From NCBI GenBank assembly GCA_944382045.1, contig CALWMT010000104.1:1-8482 (forward strand): a stretch of 8,482 bases of DNA, given 5' to 3'. The notes beneath the pieces are model-generated. The model was given only the letters and a program-made list of their open reading frames with translations. It had not been told where the DNA came from and did no database searches. Below, piece by piece: positions 5,210 to 8,482 of the stretch. Every line of letters begins with the position of its first letter. Position 1 is the first letter of the stretch. Source of the DNA: an uncultured Enterocloster sp. (lineage in GTDB: Bacteria; Bacillota; Clostridia; Lachnospirales; Lachnospiraceae). The position numbers were made by a program, and so were the translations under genes.

Positions 5210-6562
5210 ATGAGCACTTGGTATGAAAAAGGGATATTTTACCACATGTATCCCCTGGGGATGACGGGAGCCCCAAAACACAATGACAGCGCAGAAACCG
5301 TAAACCGCTTTGAGGAGCTTGACCAATGGATTCCCCACATCCGCTCCCTTGGCTGTAATTCCATCTACATAGGACCTCTGTTCGAGTCCTCCAGCCATGG
5401 CTACGACACCAGGGACTACCGGCAGGTGGACCGCCGCCTGGGAGACAACGCCGCATTTAAGACCTTTGTCTCCCTCTGCCACGAGCAGGGCATCCAGGTG
5501 GTGGTGGACGGGGTATTCAACCACACGGGCCGGGAATTTTTTGCCTTTAAGGATATACAGGAGAAGAAATGGGATTCTCCCTACAAGGACTGGTACCGGG
5601 ACGTGAACTTCGGCTGCACAAGCCCCCTGGGGGATCCCTTCTCCTACTTTGCCTGGCAGGGGCATTTTGAGCTTCCCTGCCTGAACCTGAAAAATCCTCA
5701 GGTCAAGGCCTATCTCTTTGATGTGGTCCGCTTCTGGGTGGATGAATTCGGCATTGACGGCATCCGCCTGGACTGTGCCAATGTCCTGGATTTTGACTTT
5801 ATGCGGGAGCTCCGCCAGATGACCGAGGGCTTAAAGAAGGACTTCTGGCTCATGGGGGAGGTCATCCACGGGGAGTACAGCCGCTGGCTGAACGAGGCCG
5901 GGCTCCACTCCGTCACCAACTACGAGCTGCACAAGAGCATCTACTCCGGGTTCAACGACCACAATTTCTTTGAGATTGCCCACAATGTGCGGCGGCTTCT
6001 GGCCATTGGCCGCCAGCTCTACACCTTTGTGGACAACCACGACGAGGACCGGATCGCCAGCAAGCTGCGAAAGAAGGAGCATCTGGCCCCGGTATACATG
6101 TGCCTGATGACCCTTCCCGGCATTCCCTCCATCTATTACGGCGGGGAGTGGGGACTGGAGGGAGTGCGCAGCCGCACAAGCGACGATGCCCTGCGGCCCG
6201 CCGTCTCCCTGGCGGAGGGGGAGAAGCTCGCCTCCCCCCTCACAGAGCTCATCGCCCGCCTTGGAAGGATCCACGAGGAAAATGAGGAATTTCACGGCGG
6301 TCTCTACAAGGAGCTTCTGCTGACCAACCGGCAGTACGCCTACGCCCGGATGGGAGAGGACTCCTCTGTGATCACCGTCCTCAACAACGACGACAATCCC
6401 GCCCAGCTCTCCGTCCCGGTTCCGCTTTCCGGCGCCGCCGGGGAGGCTGTAAATCTCCTGGAGGAGGGCCCAGCCATCCCCATTCAGGATGGAAAAATAC
6501 AGATAACCATAAAGGGCAATTGGGGCGCTGTCCTTAAAATCACCCGCCGTCCCGAAGATTAA
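5210..6562 (+). CDS. GH13 alpha-amylase family glycoside hydrolase, cytoplasmic
   Basis: Retaining enzyme acting on alpha-glucosidic bonds, probably hydrolysing maltodextrin or glycogen-derived chains inside the cell, since there is no signal peptide. The 450-residue product is a single GH13 (beta/alpha)8 barrel followed by a C-terminal beta domain (about 355-450). All four conserved regions are present: I DGVFNH (100-105), II GIRLDCAN (184-191, nucleophile D188), III LMGEVIHG (214-221, acid/base E217) and IV FVDNHDED (273-280, D278). Region V reads LPCLNLKNP (155-163). It lacks the N-terminal domain of cyclomaltodextrinases and neopullulanases, so the exact specificity (amylase, oligosaccharide hydrolase or debranching) cannot be read from sequence. 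The ATG at 5210 has AGGAGG 10 nt upstream (5194-5199); an in-frame ATG at 5162 lacks one. glgB begins 61 nt downstream with no terminator between, so the two probably share a transcript. Confidence 0.9.
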   Translation: MSTWYEKGIFYHMYPLGMTGAPKHNDSAETVNRFEELDQWIPHIRSLGCNSIYIGPLFESSSHGYDTRDYRQVDRRLGDNAAFKTFVSLCHEQGIQVVVDGVFNHTGREFFAFKDIQEKKWDSPYKDWYRDVNFGCTSPLGDPFSYFAWQGHFELPCLNLKNPQVKAYLFDVVRFWVDEFGIDGIRLDCANVLDFDFMRELRQMTEGLKKDFWLMGEVIHGEYSRWLNEAGLHSVTNYELHKSIYSGFNDHNFFEIAHNVRRLLAIGRQLYTFVDNHDEDRIASKLRKKEHLAPVYMCLMTLPGIPSIYYGGEWGLEGVRSRTSDDALRPAVSLAEGEKLASPLTELIARLGRIHEENEEFHGGLYKELLLTNRQYAYARMGEDSSVITVLNNDDNPAQLSVPVPLSGAAGEAVNLLEEGPAIPIQDGKIQITIKGNWGAVLKITRRPED

Positions 6563-6623
6563 AACCGCTGCCGCCCTGCCTGGCCGCAGCAAAACAATAA
6601 CCGTTCAGGGGGATTTCTAAATT

Positions 6624-8482
6624 ATGAAAACCGCACCGCAAAAGAAAAAAAAGAAACCTGTTCTCACCGGATTCATCTCGGATCTGGACTGCTATCTCTT
6701 CGGAGCCGGCACCCACTATGATATTTTCCGCAAGCTGGGCGCCCATCCCAAGACCTACAAGGGCCAGGACGGCATGTATTTCGCTGTCTGGGCTCCCCAC
6801 GCAAGGGCGGTCCATCTGACCGGGGACTTCAACGGATGGAATCCGGAGGCCCTTCCCATGAATCCCATCGCCCAGTCCGGCATCTGGGAGTGCTTCTGTC
6901 CGGGGATGAAGACCGGCGAGCTCTATAAATTCGCAGTCACCGCCCGGGATGGCCGGGTTCTCTACAAGGCAGACCCCTTCGCCTTTGCCGCTGAGTACCG
7001 GCCGGGCACTGCCTCCATCACAGCGGACATCTCCGGATTTCGCTGGACGGACAGCGGCTGGATGGAAAAGCGGGAGCAGACCGACCGCACCAAGGAGCCC
7101 ATGAGCATCTACGAGGTGCATCTGGGATCCTGGCGCAAGAAAAACCGCCCGGAGAAGGACGGCTTCTATACATACGCGGAGGCTGCCCACGAGCTGGCAG
7201 CCTATGTGAAGGAGATGGGCTACACCCACGTAGAGCTGATGGGTATTGCGGAGCATCCCTTCGACGGATCCTGGGGCTATCAGGTGACCGGATATTTTGC
7301 CCCCACCTCCCGTTACGGCACGCCAAAGGAGTTCATGTATTTTGTAAACTACCTCCACCGCCACGGCATCGGAGTGATACTGGACTGGGTGCCGGCTCAT
7401 TTTCCAAGGGACGCCCATGGACTGGCGGATTTTGACGGTGAGCCCCTCTTTGAGTACGCGGATCCCCGCAAGGGCGAGCACCCGGACTGGGGCACCAAGG
7501 TCTTTGATTTCGGGAAAAATGAGGTCAAGGATTTCCTCATCAGCAATGCCCTCTACTGGATCGAGGAATATCACGTGGACGGCCTGCGGGTGGACGCCGT
7601 GGCCTCCATGCTCTACCTGGATTATGGCCGGCAGAGCGGTCAGTGGGTTCCCAATCAATACGGGGGAAATGAAAACCTGGAGGCCATTGAGTTCTTCAAG
7701 CACCTCAACAGCGTGCTTTTGGGCCGGGGACGGGGCGCTATGATGATCGCGGAGGAGTCCACCGCCTGGCCCAAGGTGACGGCCCGGCCGGAGGACGGGG
7801 GCCTTGGCTTCTCCTTCAAGTGGAACATGGGCTGGATGCATGACTTTTTGGAGTACATGAAGTTAGATCCCTATTTCCGCAAATACAACCACAACCGCAT
7901 GACCTTCGGCCTCACCTATTTTACAAGTGAAAATTACATACTCACCCTGTCCCACGATGAGGTGGTCCACTTAAAATGCTCCATGATCAACAAAATGCCG
8001 GGACTGGGGGAGGACAAGTTCTCCAATCTGAAGGCCGGCTACACCTTCATGCTGGGCCATCCCGGCAAGAAGCTCCTCTTTATGGGCCAGGATTTCGGCC
8101 AGTGGCACGAGTGGGACGAGAAGGTGGCCCTGGACTGGTACCTCACCGACGAGGACAGCCACAAGCGCCTCCAGGAATATGTCCGGGACCTGCTCCACAT
8201 TTACAAAAAATATCCCGCCCTCTTCCGCCTGGACAATGCGTGGGACGGCTTCCAGTGGGTCAATGCAAACGACGGGGACCGGAGCATTTTCAGCTTTATC
8301 CGCCGGGATGAGACAAAGAAGAAAAATCTTCTCTTCGTCATCAACTTTACCCCCATGGAACGGCCGGATTACCGGGTGGGCGTGCCCCGGCGCGGAAAGT
8401 ACCACCTGATTTTGGATCAGTCCCACGGCGCTTACGCTGCCAGCCAGATGCCCGTCTACACGGCCAAGAAGGGCGAGTGCGA
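6624..8482 (+). CDS. glgB: 1,4-alpha-glucan branching enzyme GlgB (3' end outside the window)
   Basis: Transfers a cleaved alpha-1,4-glucan segment to an O6 position, creating alpha-1,6 branches in glycogen, in the cytoplasm. 619 codons are visible with no stop before the right edge; GlgB of this short type is usually about 620-660 residues, so little is missing. Order: lysine-rich N-terminus (PQKKKKKP, residues 5-12), CBM48 domain (about 48-135, with AVWAPHARAVHLTGDFNGWN), GH13 barrel (about 160-500), C-terminal beta domain. Catalytic regions are intact: DWVPAHFP (254-261), GLRVDAVAS (320-328, nucleophile D324), MIAEEST (374-380, acid/base E377) and LSHDEVVH (442-449, D445). The substrate-region signature ELMGIAEHPFDGSWGYQVTG (204-223) is typical of GlgB. 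ATG at 6624 follows AGGGGG at 11 nt. The lysine stretch is encoded by an A-rich tract with eight consecutive A (6645-6652). No glgC, glgA or glgP is in view; they may lie to the right. Confidence 0.95.
   Translation, partial: MKTAPQKKKKKPVLTGFISDLDCYLFGAGTHYDIFRKLGAHPKTYKGQDGMYFAVWAPHARAVHLTGDFNGWNPEALPMNPIAQSGIWECFCPGMKTGELYKFAVTARDGRVLYKADPFAFAAEYRPGTASITADISGFRWTDSGWMEKREQTDRTKEPMSIYEVHLGSWRKKNRPEKDGFYTYAEAAHELAAYVKEMGYTHVELMGIAEHPFDGSWGYQVTGYFAPTSRYGTPKEFMYFVNYLHRHGIGVILDWVPAHFPRDAHGLADFDGEPLFEYADPRKGEHPDWGTKVFDFGKNEVKDFLISNALYWIEEYHVDGLRVDAVASMLYLDYGRQSGQWVPNQYGGNENLEAIEFFKHLNSVLLGRGRGAMMIAEESTAWPKVTARPEDGGLGFSFKWNMGWMHDFLEYMKLDPYFRKYNHNRMTFGLTYFTSENYILTLSHDEVVHLKCSMINKMPGLGEDKFSNLKAGYTFMLGHPGKKLLFMGQDFGQWHEWDEKVALDWYLTDEDSHKRLQEYVRDLLHIYKKYPALFRLDNAWDGFQWVNANDGDRSIFSFIRRDETKKKNLLFVINFTPMERPDYRVGVPRRGKYHLILDQSHGAYAASQMPVYTAKKGEC

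Noticed and set aside
5831..6592. Open frame of 253 codons on the minus strand opposite the GH13 gene
   Set aside because: It is an antisense shadow of the catalytic domain, with low-complexity Gly/Val-rich translation and no family features.
6645..6652. Run of eight A near the start of glgB as a phase-variation tract
   Set aside because: It is short and explained by a lysine run in the N-terminal tail. A housekeeping glycogen enzyme is not a typical phase-variable gene.
6540..7841. Long open frame (433 codons) on the minus strand opposite glgB
   Set aside because: It lies entirely antisense to clearly coding GH13/GlgB sequence. Its translation shows no recognisable domain, and long antisense frames are expected in GC-rich genes.

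Overview
The window looks like a chromosomal segment of a Gram-positive, fermentative gut-type Firmicute, most likely a Lachnospiraceae / Clostridium-cluster-XIVa relative. The basis is fairly high-GC DNA with strong AGGAGG-type ribosome binding sites, a Firmicute-style Tad pilus gene order, a YaaL-like DUF2508 protein and a clostridial GlgB. No rRNA, tRNA, CRISPR array, transposase or phage gene is visible.

Layout. Positions 1-4078, minus strand: a Tad/Flp type IVc pilus assembly operon read right to left. It holds a prepilin peptidase (TadV/CpaA), a ParA/MinD-like TadZ/CpaE protein, the TadA/CpaF secretion ATPase, a TadB-like inner-membrane platform protein, and the start of a small membrane-anchored protein of unknown function that runs off the left edge. 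Pilin and TadE/F-like genes are not in view and would lie further left. Positions 4079-4270: a divergent control region with two back-to-back sigma-A promoters, one leftward for the tad operon and one rightward for an ArsR-family repressor. A perfect 11-2-11 operator sits on the ArsR transcription start, and several further repeats lie in the tad leader. Positions 4271-4624: the ArsR-type regulator, which lacks the usual metal-binding cysteines.

Positions 4625-4881 hold no convincing gene. They contain an unusual structure: a short outer stem (4666-4672 with 4792-4798) enclosing three perfect, directly abutting hairpins with 12-, 8- and 19/20-bp arms. Nearly all of about 133 nt is paired in a cloverleaf-like fold with no U-tract, so it is not a simple terminator. 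It may be an unrecognised structured RNA or a dispersed palindromic element, and it is the most interesting unexplained signal here. A possible promoter inside a 15-bp palindrome follows.

Positions 4882-8482, plus strand: a small DUF2508 (YaaL-like) gene, a cytoplasmic GH13 alpha-amylase-family enzyme with a complete catalytic set, and a glycogen branching enzyme GlgB that is nearly complete but cut by the right edge. The last two are probably one transcription unit acting on alpha-glucan (glycogen/maltodextrin): GlgB makes alpha-1,6 branches and the GH13 enzyme hydrolyses alpha-glucan chains or oligosaccharides. The pilus block and the glucan block appear functionally unrelated and are separated by the regulator and the structured region.
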